Of a DNA stretch of 64,000 nucleotides, positions 19,524 to 29,161 are shown piece by piece. Origin of the DNA: Halorubrum sp. 2020YC2 (GTDB lineage Archaea > Halobacteriota > Halobacteria > Halobacteriales > Haloferacaceae); contig NZ_CP076019.1 in the NCBI RefSeq assembly GCF_018623055.1, positions 2,728,001-2,792,000 on the forward strand, written 5' to 3'. Every line of letters starts with the position of its first letter. Within the stretch, counting starts at the first letter, position 1. The notes beneath the pieces are model-generated. The model saw nothing but the letters and a program-made list of their open reading frames with translations, was not told where the DNA came from and ran no database searches. A program made the translations under genes and the position numbers.

Positions 19524-22109
19524 ATGAGTAGCTGGCAGTATCCTCCCGTGCTCTGGCTGTTTGTGGTCGCCAGCCTGAGCTCGTTTCTCATCGGTCTGTA
19601 CGCCGTCTGGTACACGCTGTATCGAGAGCGGCGCCGGCGGGTTGTCGTGGTCGCCGCAATTACTATCTCGATCGCAGTCTGGGTCGGGACGGCGGCAATT
19701 AAACTAGCGAGCACTGACCCGGCGATGAAGACACTCTGGTATCGCCTCGAGTTCGTCGGACACGCCTGGCTGCCGTCGCTGTTCGTCGTGCTCGTGTTAG
19801 ATTACGTCGCGCCCGAGCGAATCACGCGTCGGCTGTGGAGCATTCTACTCGTGATTCCGGTGGCGACGATTGCGCTGGCGGTGGGGACGCCGGACGGGGT
19901 GTTTATCGACACCCTCCTCGTCGACGCGGGCGACGGCTACGTCACGATCGAACAACAGGTTACCCCGTTGTTCGGCGTGCAAATCTTGTGGTCCGTCGGC
20001 GTGACACTGGTGATGACGACCGCGATCCTGTGGGCTGTTGTTCGCCGACGGGTGCCGCGATTCATCGGGATCATCTTCGGGATCGCCCCACTCATCCCCG
20101 TCGTCGTATTCACGCTTCGCGCGCTCGAAATATATCCGCCAGGCGGGTCGGGGTTCGATGTCACCCCAGCGGCTATCGGCGCGACGATGGCCATCGACAT
20201 GGTGATGATCTACAGACACCGGGTGTTCGATCGGGTCCACACGGGACGGAGCCAAGCGCTCGAGGCACACGCCACCGGCTATCTGCTCGTCCACGACAGC
20301 GGCCACATCGTCGACGCCAACGCGGCTGCGGCCGATCTCGTCGGGTCACCTGACCGCGAGGCGTTGATCGCGAGTGACGTCCGCGCGCATCTCCCCGAGG
20401 CGGTGCTGTCGTCCGCTGACCGCCGGGTGGTGATAGGCGATCAGACGGTGTTCGTCGAGCGAACCGCGATCGCCGGTGCCGGAGGGACGGGTGGCTACGC
20501 GCTGTTGTTGACCGATATCACGGAGCTCGCCGAGCGCGAGCGCGAACTCACCCAATACGCCGCGCTCATCGAGCAACTGCCAGTCGGCGTGTACCGCGTC
20601 GACGAGAGCGCCGATCCGAGCCTCCGCTATGCGAACCCGGCGTTAGTCGAGATGCTCGGCGCGGCGTCGCTTGCGGAACTCCAAGCTACATCGATCCCGT
20701 GGGTTCGGACCTTGGGTGACGCGGACGCTGGGGGCGTATCCACCAGTAGCGGTGAGGTAGCCGATGGCGGTGCGCAGCCGGAGTTGAGGTCGTCGAGCCT
20801 CCGAGACGAAACGCTGCGATGTGCCCGGCTCGATGGCACGCAGTTCTGGGGGCACGCGACCGACGTGGTTGTCGACGGAGACGACGGCAGGTTCATCGAA
20901 GGGTCAATGCTCGACGTGACAGAGCTGAAGGAGGCCGAACTAGCCGCCGTCGAGGCACGCGACGAGCTACGCCGGGAGCGCGACAGCACGGAGACGCTTC
21001 GGCAGCTCCTCATGGAGACAGCTGCGGTCCCGGCGATCGCAGCGACGATCGCAGAGCAGGCGCGCGAACGGATCGGCGCGGCGGCCGTCTGGGTGGTCGA
21101 GGCCGACGGCGAGACGGTGCTTGCGACCGCGGACGAGGCAGTCGGTGGGTCGGGGGATGCGACCACAGACGAGAGTGTCGCACGCCGACGAACGATCGCC
21201 GGAGTGGCGCAGTCGGCGATCAGTGCCCGAACCCCTCGTGTGGAAACGGATGGCGGCGACGAGTCGACGCCAGTGACCCTGCTCGCGGTCCCGGCGACGT
21301 ACGAGGGCGTGTGCTATGGGGCCATCGTCGCCAGCGAGTCGGATGGCGACCCGCGAGAGCCGCTGGCGGAATTCGCGGAGACTGTTGGATTCGTCCAGCA
21401 CCGCAAGCAGGTTCGGTCGGTGTTGACCGCGCCGACGGTACTCCAGCTCGCGATCGAGGTAACCGACTCGAGTCACCCGCTGCTCGCCATGTGTGTCGAC
21501 CTGCGCGGGACGCCGTTCGATCCACTCGCCGTAACGACCACGCGACCGGCGAGAGGCGAGGGTGGCGTCGCATCGCTGCTCGTCGAGGCATCGGACGCCA
21601 CGACAGCGGTGTCGTTCGCCGCCGCCGGGGACGCGGTCGACGCGGTCGTCTCCGCGGAGACGAGAAAAGGAGCCGATGGGCGGTCGCTGGTGCAGGTACG
21701 GACGACGGCGCCGACCATAGGCGAGACGATTCGGACGCACGCGGGGTTCATCACGGGGTACACGGTGTACGGATCACGACTCGTGGTCGAGGCGGAATTC
21801 CCACGGCGAACGCTGGCGGCGACCGTCCTCGCGGACCTCCGGGAGGCGTGGCCAGGGGCGATACTGCGGACCAAGCGCTCCCGGTCACGAGACACAACGG
21901 ACCCGGTGTCGGTCGCTGGACTCACCGATCGGCAGGCCGAGGTGCTCGCGGTGGCGACGAAGATGGGCTTCTTCGAACGACCACAGCGGGCGACGGGCGC
22001 GGACGTCGCCGAGGTGGTCAACGTCTCGCGGACCACCGTCATGAAGCACCTGCGGGCCGCCGAACACGAGTTGTTCACAGCCCTGTTTGCAGGTGACGAC
22101 AAAACGTGA
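19524..22109 (+). CDS. Membrane-anchored sensor-regulator: 7TM N-terminus, PAS, GAF and Bat-type HTH
   Basis: The 861-aa protein has roughly seven membrane helices in residues 8-230, resembling the histidine-kinase N-terminal 7TM domain. A PAS-like domain follows (about 240-340, LLVHDSGHIVDANAAAADLVG), then a second PAS (about 345-470, IEQLPVGVYRVDE...RYANPALVEMLG), a coiled-coil linker and a GAF-like domain (about 505-640). The C-terminus has the bacterio-opsin-activator region and an HTH_10 motif (LTDRQAEVLAVATKMGFFER, then VSRTTVMKHLRAAEHEL). There is no histidine kinase core, so it probably senses a signal at the membrane and binds DNA directly. It lies 167 bp before the GLUG surface protein, a plausible target. 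Confidence 0.85.
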   Translation: MSSWQYPPVLWLFVVASLSSFLIGLYAVWYTLYRERRRRVVVVAAITISIAVWVGTAAIKLASTDPAMKTLWYRLEFVGHAWLPSLFVVLVLDYVAPERITRRLWSILLVIPVATIALAVGTPDGVFIDTLLVDAGDGYVTIEQQVTPLFGVQILWSVGVTLVMTTAILWAVVRRRVPRFIGIIFGIAPLIPVVVFTLRALEIYPPGGSGFDVTPAAIGATMAIDMVMIYRHRVFDRVHTGRSQALEAHATGYLLVHDSGHIVDANAAAADLVGSPDREALIASDVRAHLPEAVLSSADRRVVIGDQTVFVERTAIAGAGGTGGYALLLTDITELAERERELTQYAALIEQLPVGVYRVDESADPSLRYANPALVEMLGAASLAELQATSIPWVRTLGDADAGGVSTSSGEVADGGAQPELRSSSLRDETLRCARLDGTQFWGHATDVVVDGDDGRFIEGSMLDVTELKEAELAAVEARDELRRERDSTETLRQLLMETAAVPAIAATIAEQARERIGAAAVWVVEADGETVLATADEAVGGSGDATTDESVARRRTIAGVAQSAISARTPRVETDGGDESTPVTLLAVPATYEGVCYGAIVASESDGDPREPLAEFAETVGFVQHRKQVRSVLTAPTVLQLAIEVTDSSHPLLAMCVDLRGTPFDPLAVTTTRPARGEGGVASLLVEASDATTAVSFAAAGDAVDAVVSAETRKGADGRSLVQVRTTAPTIGETIRTHAGFITGYTVYGSRLVVEAEFPRRTLAATVLADLREAWPGAILRTKRSRSRDTTDPVSVAGLTDRQAEVLAVATKMGFFERPQRATGADVAEVVNVSRTTVMKHLRAAEHELFTALFAGDDKT

Positions 22110-22276
22110 ATACGCGGTTTCTTGTGGCTGAAACTGCCATACTCGATGTTTGAAATGTATCGGTGAGCATCGGGTGGTGACATATGTAACCCCCCAAAGT
22201 ATGCCTCCATGCGCTCACGCTCGTACATGTACGAACGCGGTGCAGTCGAGAGTGAGCGGCGTGGACAGCGAACGAT

Positions 22277-25200
22277 GTGGGGCGCACAGTGAGTCTGCGT
22301 CGTCGCGTCGGTCTGCTGGTAATGGTGGCGGTGGTCGGCGGACTCCTCGCAGTCAGCGGTGGGTTCGTCGGTGTGGCGGTCGCCACCGAGACCGCACCAC
22401 AGTGTTCGACCGTGGGCTACACACAAAACGGGTCCGGATGGAACGAAGTCGAAAATGTGAGCCAACTACAGTGTATTGACGCGAATGGGCTCGGCGAAGA
22501 CTACGTCTTGATCGGCGACATCGACGCCAGTGGGACAAACCAGTGGAACGGTGGGGCTGGATTCGAGCCGATCGCGAACGGGTCGACGTTCACCGGCTCG
22601 TTTGACGGCGCTGGCCACACCATCACGACCCTGACGATCGACCGACCCAGCAGTTCGAACCCGGTCGGGCTGTTCAGCGGTGTGAAAAGTACTGGGACGG
22701 TGAGCAACCTCACGCTTGAGGAGAGCACCATTTCGGCGAATAACACCGTCGGCGCACTCGTTGGCAATAACAAAGGAATGGTACGCACAGTGGCTGTGAC
22801 TGGCGAAGTCGAAGGCAACCAAGACGGTGGGGCCAAAGTTGCGCTCCTCGTGGGGAATAATCGCGGTAGTGGCACGATCGAAGCAAGTTCTGTATCGGGA
22901 TCGATAAACGGCAGTGTCCGAGTCGGAGGACTCGCCGGAATAAACCGGGGGAGGATCCAGAACAGCAACGCAAGTGTCGAGATAACTGCGGACAACCAAG
23001 TCGGTGGAATCGCTGGAACCACAGTTGGAGCTATCAGGGATAGTTCAGTGAATGGTACGATTACCGGGATGAAGAATGTCGGAGGGGTGGTCGGATGGAA
23101 CAGAGGGGCGGTCAGTACGTCGTACGCAACCGGAGGCGTCACCGGAGTCAAGAACGTCGGGGGGCTCGTCGGATTCGCCGGCCAAGACTCTAATATAAAT
23201 CGCTCGAATGCGACAGGGACAGTCTCCGGTGAGGAGAAAGTCGGTGGACTGGTCGGATGGAACAGAGAGGCGGTCAGTACGTCGTACGCAACCGGAGGCG
23301 TCACCGGAGTCAAGAACGTCGGGGGGCTCGTCGGATTCGCCGGCCAAGACTCTGTAGTCAATTCCTCGAGTGCGTCGGGAGTTGTCAGCGCGGACGACAG
23401 CGTCGGTGGACTCGTCGGATTCGCCGGCCAAGACTCTGTAGTCAATTCCTCGAATGCGTCGGGAGTTGTCAGCGCGGACGACAGCGTCGGTGGCCTCGTC
23501 GGGTACACTAACGGCACGGTCACAGCGTCGACCGCGTCGGGAACTGTCTCGGGGCGTGTGTACGTCGGTGGACTCGTTGGGAGTGCGGGCTCCCCCGCGA
23601 TGATAAATCGCTCGAGTGCGTCGGGAAACGTCTCAGCACCCCTGGGCTTTGCTGGCGGCCTCGTCGGATATCTAGAAGGTACCGTCGAGCGGTCGACCGC
23701 CTCGGGTGATATCGAGGCAACCGCATCCCGTGTCGGTGGACTCGTCGGGTACGCTGAGCAAGACTCTATCATAAATCGCTCGAATGCGACCGGGACAGTC
23801 TCCGGTGAGGAGAGAGTCGGGGGACTGGTCGGACGGAACAGAGGGGCGGTCAGTACGTCGTACGCAACCGGGGGCGTCACCGGAGGCCAGTACGTCGGGG
23901 GGCTCATCGGCTTTGTCGACGGTACCGTCGAGGACACCTATGCGGCACCGACAGCGGCGATCCGTGGCGATGAGCGCGTCGGCGGCCTCGTTGGCTACAT
24001 CGACGACACTGGACAGGTCAACCGGTCGTTCGCGACAGGTCTCGTCAACGCCACCGGGAGCAAGTCTGGTGGTATTACACCCCCCTCACCGGGAGCCGTC
24101 AGCGACAGCTACTGGAACGCCGAGACGACGAACCAGTCGTCCTCAGGCGGTGGAATCCCACTCACTACGGTCCAGATGACCGGCGATGACGCACTCGACG
24201 ATGGCAACATGGACGTACTCGACAACAGCGTGTGGGCGACAACCTCGAATACCGACAGCGCCCGGTTTTATCCGACACTCATTGTGAACCTACAGACGCC
24301 AGCACCGAATGAACCACTGTATGCCGGTGGGAACGGCACTGAAACGACTCCGTACGAGATCGAAACGTGGAACCACGTTAGTGCGACACGGGAGAATCTC
24401 GGGGCAAATTTCACACTTGCGGCGGATCTCAGTCAGTCGACGCGAGGATATGATACAGTAGTGACAGGAGCTAATGGCTTCGAACCCATTGGCGACAGGA
24501 GTGCTCCGTTCACCGGCTCGTTTGACGGCGCGGGTCACGTCATCTCGAACCTGACTATCGACCGACCGGCAGAGAATTCCGTCGGGCTGTTCAGCAAACT
24601 CGACCACGCTGCAACTGTCGAAAAAGTGGTGATCGACGACGCGAACATCACAGGAAACCGTGTAGTTGGCGGGTTGGTTGGCCGCAACGCCGGCACGGTC
24701 CACAACGTCACTATGACGGGGAATATTACCGGAACGAAGCCGAATCAATATACGAACGTTGGCGCTATCGTCGGACGACACGACGCCGCTGGGGAACTCG
24801 TGGATGTGAATGCGAGTGGGAGCGTCACCGGGCACGGAAATGTTGGTGGACTCGTGGGTGTCAGTCGGGGAACTGTCACTCGCGCTCACGCCTCCGTGGA
24901 CGTCACCGCGGATGGAGAGATCGCAGGAGGAGTCGTCGGATATGCGTTCAAACCTTCGGCGATCAACCACTCGAACGCGTCGGGAGCCGTCTCGGGGGGA
25001 GGCTACGTCGGCGGCCTCGTCGGGTACCTGTATGGCGAGGTCACAGCGTCGAGTGCGTCGGGAGACACCTCGGCCACGTCGTCTGAGGTTGCCGGCGGAC
25101 TCGTTGGGTTCGCTGGTCAAGACTCTGTAATCAATTCCTCGAATGCGTCGGGAGCTGTCTCTGGAAGGAACAAAGCTGTCGACGCGGCCAAGAGCGTCGG

Positions 25201-26824
25201 CGGCCTCGTCGGGTTCACCAACAGCACGGTCACAGCGTCGAGCGCGTCGGGAGCTGTCTCAGGGGATAGAAGCGTCGGTGGACTCGTCGGATTCGCCGGC
25301 CAATCCTCTATGATCAGCCGCTCGAGCGCGTCAGGAAACGTCTCAGCACGCGAGAGCTCTGCTGGCGGCCTCGTCGGATACCTGAATAGTGCCGTCGAGC
25401 GGTCGACCGCCTCGGGTGATATCGAGGCAACCGAAACCAATGTCGGTGGGCTCGTTGGGCTCGCTAGCCCGGAATCTTCGATAGCTCGCTCGAATTCGAC
25501 CGGGACAGTCTCCGGTGAGAACAGTGTCGGTGGACTGGTTGGATGGAACAGGGGGGCGGTCAATACGTCGTACGCAACCGGAGGCGTCACCGGAGTCGAG
25601 CGGGTCGGGGGGCTCATCGGCATTGTTGGCGGTACCGTCGAGGACACCTATGCGGCACCGACGGCAGGGATCCGTGGCGATGAGCGCGTCGGCGGCCTCG
25701 TTGGCTACATCGACGACACTGGACAGGTCAACCGGTCGTTCGCGACAGGTCTCGTCAACGCCACCGGGAGCAAGTCTGGTGGTATTAGATTCAGCTCACC
25801 GGGAGTCGTCAGCGACAGCTACTGGAACGTCGAGACGACGAACCAGTCGTCCTCAGACGGTGGCATCCCACTCGCTACGGTCCAGATGACCGGCGATGAC
25901 GCACTCGACGATGGCAACATGGACGCGCTCAGCGACGGCGTGTGGGCGACCGTTGACGAATCGACGGCGGGCTCGAGCGGTGACGGGTATCCTGTGCTTG
26001 CGGCGCTTCCGTTGGACCCACAGATCCTCGTTCCGACGCGTGAGACCAGCGCAGACGACCCGAGCGCGACTGAGCCGGATCCCGAAAGCGGTGGCGGTGA
26101 GAACGACTCCAACGACGAAAGCGGCTCCAGCGATGCGAGTGGCTCCAGCGGCGGTGGCGACGGAGGCGGCAGCAGGAGTGACAGTGCCACCTCCCCTCTC
26201 GCGGAGACGGTCCACACGCAGACGCTCGAGCACACAGCCCTGAACGAAATCGCGATCGACTTCGCTGAACCTGTCGATGGGCTGGTTCAGGTCACGGTCG
26301 TCGAAGCGCCTGACCGGCCCACGATCGAGTCGTCGGCTACCGTTGTCGGCGCCGTTTCGATCACCCCGCCGAGGGAGTCGACCGAGACGAACGCAACGCT
26401 GGCGTTTACGCTCAACGCGACCGGCTTGGAGGCGAGCGAGATAGTTCCCGGAGACATCGTCGTCTACCGCGTCGATACAGCTGGCACGGTCCACGACCCG
26501 ATCACAGTTAGTGTCACAGCGGAGACGAACGACACGGTCACCGTCGCTGTAGAGACACCCGGGTTTTCGACGTTCGTGCTGGCTACCGCACAGTTGGAGG
26601 CCGAAACCGAATTGGAAGCGTCGCAGAGTGAATCGGCGACCGAGATGACCGACGGATCGCCCACCAAGGAACCACACGGTGAACCCGAGCCCACGACGGA
26701 GGATAGTCCAGCGACGATCGAGGCAGACAACGTTGCGGTCCCCGGATTTGGGCCGCTAGTCGCGCTCGTCGCACTCGTAATGCTCGCGCTTGCCGCGGTC
26801 GAGCGCAGCCGGAACCAACCGTGA
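22277..26824 (+). CDS. Giant GLUG-repeat cell-surface protein with PGF-CTERM anchor
   Basis: This 1515-aa protein starts at GTG 22277 (or GTG 22289). A signal peptide (VGLLVMVAVVGGLLAVSGGF) is followed by two homologous halves, each opening with FTGSFDGAGH and closing with SYWN-ETTNQSSS...MTGDDALDDGNMD. Between them are over 30 repeats of the GLUG type (VGGLVG-x-N-x-G-x-V-x-x-S-x-A-x-G), predicted to form a beta-helix. A Ser/Gly/Asp linker near residues 1265-1310 and a beta domain follow. The C-terminus, VPGFGPLVALVALVMLALAA, is a PGF-CTERM signal for archaeosortase A processing and lipid anchoring. Many N-x-S/T sites suggest heavy N-glycosylation. An adhesion or S-layer-associated role is likely. 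Confidence 0.9.
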   Translation: MGRTVSLRRRVGLLVMVAVVGGLLAVSGGFVGVAVATETAPQCSTVGYTQNGSGWNEVENVSQLQCIDANGLGEDYVLIGDIDASGTNQWNGGAGFEPIANGSTFTGSFDGAGHTITTLTIDRPSSSNPVGLFSGVKSTGTVSNLTLEESTISANNTVGALVGNNKGMVRTVAVTGEVEGNQDGGAKVALLVGNNRGSGTIEASSVSGSINGSVRVGGLAGINRGRIQNSNASVEITADNQVGGIAGTTVGAIRDSSVNGTITGMKNVGGVVGWNRGAVSTSYATGGVTGVKNVGGLVGFAGQDSNINRSNATGTVSGEEKVGGLVGWNREAVSTSYATGGVTGVKNVGGLVGFAGQDSVVNSSSASGVVSADDSVGGLVGFAGQDSVVNSSNASGVVSADDSVGGLVGYTNGTVTASTASGTVSGRVYVGGLVGSAGSPAMINRSSASGNVSAPLGFAGGLVGYLEGTVERSTASGDIEATASRVGGLVGYAEQDSIINRSNATGTVSGEERVGGLVGRNRGAVSTSYATGGVTGGQYVGGLIGFVDGTVEDTYAAPTAAIRGDERVGGLVGYIDDTGQVNRSFATGLVNATGSKSGGITPPSPGAVSDSYWNAETTNQSSSGGGIPLTTVQMTGDDALDDGNMDVLDNSVWATTSNTDSARFYPTLIVNLQTPAPNEPLYAGGNGTETTPYEIETWNHVSATRENLGANFTLAADLSQSTRGYDTVVTGANGFEPIGDRSAPFTGSFDGAGHVISNLTIDRPAENSVGLFSKLDHAATVEKVVIDDANITGNRVVGGLVGRNAGTVHNVTMTGNITGTKPNQYTNVGAIVGRHDAAGELVDVNASGSVTGHGNVGGLVGVSRGTVTRAHASVDVTADGEIAGGVVGYAFKPSAINHSNASGAVSGGGYVGGLVGYLYGEVTASSASGDTSATSSEVAGGLVGFAGQDSVINSSNASGAVSGRNKAVDAAKSVGGLVGFTNSTVTASSASGAVSGDRSVGGLVGFAGQSSMISRSSASGNVSARESSAGGLVGYLNSAVERSTASGDIEATETNVGGLVGLASPESSIARSNSTGTVSGENSVGGLVGWNRGAVNTSYATGGVTGVERVGGLIGIVGGTVEDTYAAPTAGIRGDERVGGLVGYIDDTGQVNRSFATGLVNATGSKSGGIRFSSPGVVSDSYWNVETTNQSSSDGGIPLATVQMTGDDALDDGNMDALSDGVWATVDESTAGSSGDGYPVLAALPLDPQILVPTRETSADDPSATEPDPESGGGENDSNDESGSSDASGSSGGGDGGGSRSDSATSPLAETVHTQTLEHTALNEIAIDFAEPVDGLVQVTVVEAPDRPTIESSATVVGAVSITPPRESTETNATLAFTLNATGLEASEIVPGDIVVYRVDTAGTVHDPITVSVTAETNDTVTVAVETPGFSTFVLATAQLEAETELEASQSESATEMTDGSPTKEPHGEPEPTTEDSPATIEADNVAVPGFGPLVALVALVMLALAAVERSRNQP

Positions 26825-27177
26825 TCGGAGAGATCAACGCGAGCCACAGGTGACACGCGGTCGGCAGCGATCGAGGGCGACTGACGCGCTCACGAGGTTG
26901 GTATGTTAAGAGTTACCCCGATCACACGAGCCGGTCGTCCACCCGCGTCGACTCAGGGGCGTCCGTCGACGCCTCTACCCAGCCCTCGCTCGTCGACGTG
27001 GGCACGTCGAAGGATAGAACAAACGGCGTCAACAACCCCACCCTACTTCGCTCAGTCTACCGACTTCGCTCGTAGAGGGTGTCGCCAGAACTCGAAGAGT
27101 TCTGGCTGCTAACCAGAAATCTGTGACTTCTGGTGATGGGGCTTGTCCGTGAACTCCGCCTCGAACCCGTCCGGGTG
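26825..27177. other. Intergenic debris downstream of the GLUG gene
   Basis: No intact gene is visible. Near 27070-27150 are short inverted repeats built on AGAACTC-GAAGAGTTCT and CCAGAAATC-TGTGACTTCTGG, a style repeated near 27685-27735. An open frame on the minus strand running into this area continues the integrase remnant in degraded form. Confidence 0.4.
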
Positions 27178-27413
27178 GGCGAGGGATCGTAGGAGTTGCT
27201 TGTGTCTGTTGGAACCCACGCGAGCGAGTCCGGCACCTCATCGTCAGCTATCTTGAGGGTTCGTTTCCCGAAGATTCGAATGGCGACTCGATAATCCTGA
27301 TTAGTTTCTTCGCTGTACTCGAGGACGCCGTGTTCACGGTTGATCCACACGACGACCTCTTCGGCTGCGTCTCGACTTTCGAGTGCGTCTGCGAGCCCGC
27401 CAACCTATCTTTC
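27178..27413 (-). pseudogene. N-terminal remnant of a haloarchaeal tyrosine recombinase/integrase
   Basis: In one minus-strand frame the remnant reads ALESRDAAEEVVVWINREHG, then EYSEETNQDYRVAIRIFGKR, then PDSLAWVPTDTSNSYDPSP. This matches, from memory, the N-terminal SAM-like (core-binding) region of haloarchaeal XerC/D-type integrases, where E-E-V-V-x-W-I-N-R-E and S-E-E-T-N-x-D-Y-R-x-A-L-R-x-F-G-x-R are typical. The catalytic R-H-R-Y domain is missing, and the frame ends within about 80 residues. It indicates that an integrative element once entered this island. The family assignment should be checked by search. Confidence 0.55.
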
Positions 27414-27960
27414 TTCGAGGAGAGAATCCCGCGGTAAACGGCGGGAGTGAATCCGACAAGTCCTCTACAGACCACGTTCTGACGCTGATGCGGATATTTA
27501 TGTAGTGTCACGTCGGAGCATGACGTACATCGAGGCGGTTTCACCGCCACCTAACTGCACAATATCGGGACTCCGAGAATCAGAACGTTCGAGACACCCT
27601 CTCGAACCGCTGTGGTGTCTCGGTCAAGATAACTCCGAGTCCCCCCTGCCGGGGGATAGGAGTAACGGCGGTGTGGCCCCGTCCTCAGAAATCGAAGATT
27701 TCTGATGGGCTGCACGAGAACAGCGTTCTCGTGAACGCCATCGGCTCGTCATGCCGACGAGTCGTCAACCAGCAAATATCCCAACCCAGCGGTGCGGTAC
27801 CGTGGGAAGCCCCGTCGGTTACCACGGGGAGGAGGTCACACAGCCGATGCTGCCCGAGATCCAGAAAACCTCTCAGAGGCTGAATTAGCGCGCCTCCTCC
27901 ATCGAAAACTCGCAGACTGAACATAATTACGGTGAATCTACCGTAAATCCACGAGCTAAA
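27414..27960 (+). mobile_element. Possible IS200/IS605-type (TnpB) end-sequence debris
   Basis: Two blocks resemble the structured 3' ends that follow haloarchaeal TnpB genes. The first is GAATCCCGCGG-TAAA-CGGCGGGAG near 27426-27449. The second is GAAGCCCCGTCGGTTACCAC followed by GGGGAGGAGGTCAC (27809-27842), a hairpin of omega-RNA style. Between them is a TATA-like ATATTTATG (27494-27502) and several hairpins (GCACGAGAACAGCGTTCTCG, CCCCCCTGCCGGGGG). There is no intact transposase frame. I recognise the hairpin shapes, not a full element; boundaries and family are uncertain. Confidence 0.35.
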
Positions 27961-28080
27961 GTTGACACTCCTAAGCTGTCTCTTGGCTTTTCGTTCTTTC
28001 TCCCGAGAGCGGCCTGTCACCGGGCCCGCAGACTGCCCCGCTTAGTAACCGTTAAACACCGGGTGACCAATGCGTCAACC

Positions 28081-28920
28081 ATGCAACGACGCGCTGTGGC
28101 CGTGTTCGTCGCGCTGTTCCTCGCCATTGCGGGCGTGGCGGGCGCGCTGACCGCGACGGCCGATAGTCCGGAGATAGCGCTGGAGAACCCGGAAGTCGAT
28201 GTCTCTGAAAGCGAGTCGATCGACGTTGACGGGGAGTCGTACGTGGTGGCCGACATCTCGGAGACCGAGAACGATGAGGGGCAGATGATCATCTCGGGCG
28301 TGCTCGAACGCGAGTTCACGGCGGAGACCTCCGAGACGTGGGCGAACGACTCGACGGTTTCGCTTGACGATCGCGAGTGGCGCGTCGAGGTTACCGGCGA
28401 GAACGCCACCGAGTTCACGCTCGTTGAGGTGCTCGATCGGCAGGCGATCCTCGAAGGCGACGAGAACGCGGAAAACGAGACGGTCACGCTCGACGACGGT
28501 GAGTACGTCGCGGTGACGGACGACTCGGGTGAGCGGACGTTAGTGCCCGTCGACGAGTACTTCCCTGCGCCCGAGGAGCGGTCGCACGCGACGGGTGAGA
28601 CGCTTGAGTACGACGGGCAGACGGTCACGGTCGACGAGGTGACGGCCGACGGTGCCGTCCTCGTGTGGGAGACCACCGAGACGGAGACGGTCGAAGTCGC
28701 TCAGGAGTCGATAGTGACGATTGAGGGTACGGACTACGTCGCGCACTTCCCCGACACTTCGACGCTTCGGATGTCGACGGACATCGAGGCGTACGAGACG
28801 CAGACCGCCGAGATAGACCGGTTCAACCAGTACAACAGCGGTCTCTCGCGCGTGTTCATCCTCTCGGTCCTGTCGTCGATCATGCTGGCCGGGATGGCGT
28901 TCATCCCGTCGCGGTACTGA
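28081..28920 (+). CDS. Predicted secreted or membrane-anchored beta-rich protein, unknown function
   Basis: The 279-aa protein starts at the ATG at 28081 (MQRRAVAVFVALFLAIAGVA); a GTG at 28063 is an alternative. It has an N-terminal signal or anchor segment. A large acidic extracellular region follows, with repeated beta motifs (VDGESYVVADISETENDEGQ; LDDGEYVAVTDDSGERTLVP; EGTDYVAHFPDTSTL). A C-terminal membrane helix is at about residues 255-273. Strongly negative charge suits extracellular high salt. No family is recognised. Both ends hydrophobic suggests a protein loop held outside the cell. Confidence 0.75.
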   Translation: MQRRAVAVFVALFLAIAGVAGALTATADSPEIALENPEVDVSESESIDVDGESYVVADISETENDEGQMIISGVLEREFTAETSETWANDSTVSLDDREWRVEVTGENATEFTLVEVLDRQAILEGDENAENETVTLDDGEYVAVTDDSGERTLVPVDEYFPAPEERSHATGETLEYDGQTVTVDEVTADGAVLVWETTETETVEVAQESIVTIEGTDYVAHFPDTSTLRMSTDIEAYETQTAEIDRFNQYNSGLSRVFILSVLSSIMLAGMAFIPSRY

Positions 28921-29161
28921 CCTCTCATCGGGTACCCCCCGGACTTCTACCGACAGCCACTACTTCCCGCGACCGTGACTCTAGGTATGACTTCGACACC
29001 GGAGAGCGCGCGGCGGACGCGCCCTCTTCAGCGAGCGCCGCCCGCCGCGTGACGGTCGCCGCCGGTGTCGGTGACGGCCGTATTGGTGCCGCTTCCGATC
29101 GCTCGTTCGGCCTTCGGAGGCGTCGTCCCGTTCGGCTGGCGGTGATCTCGGCTACCAACTA

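Noticed and set aside
22501-23937. Minus-strand open frame of 478 aa within the GLUG gene
   Set aside because: Its Pro/Thr/Ser repeat (SPPT...) is the antisense of GLUG repeats and has no start signal.
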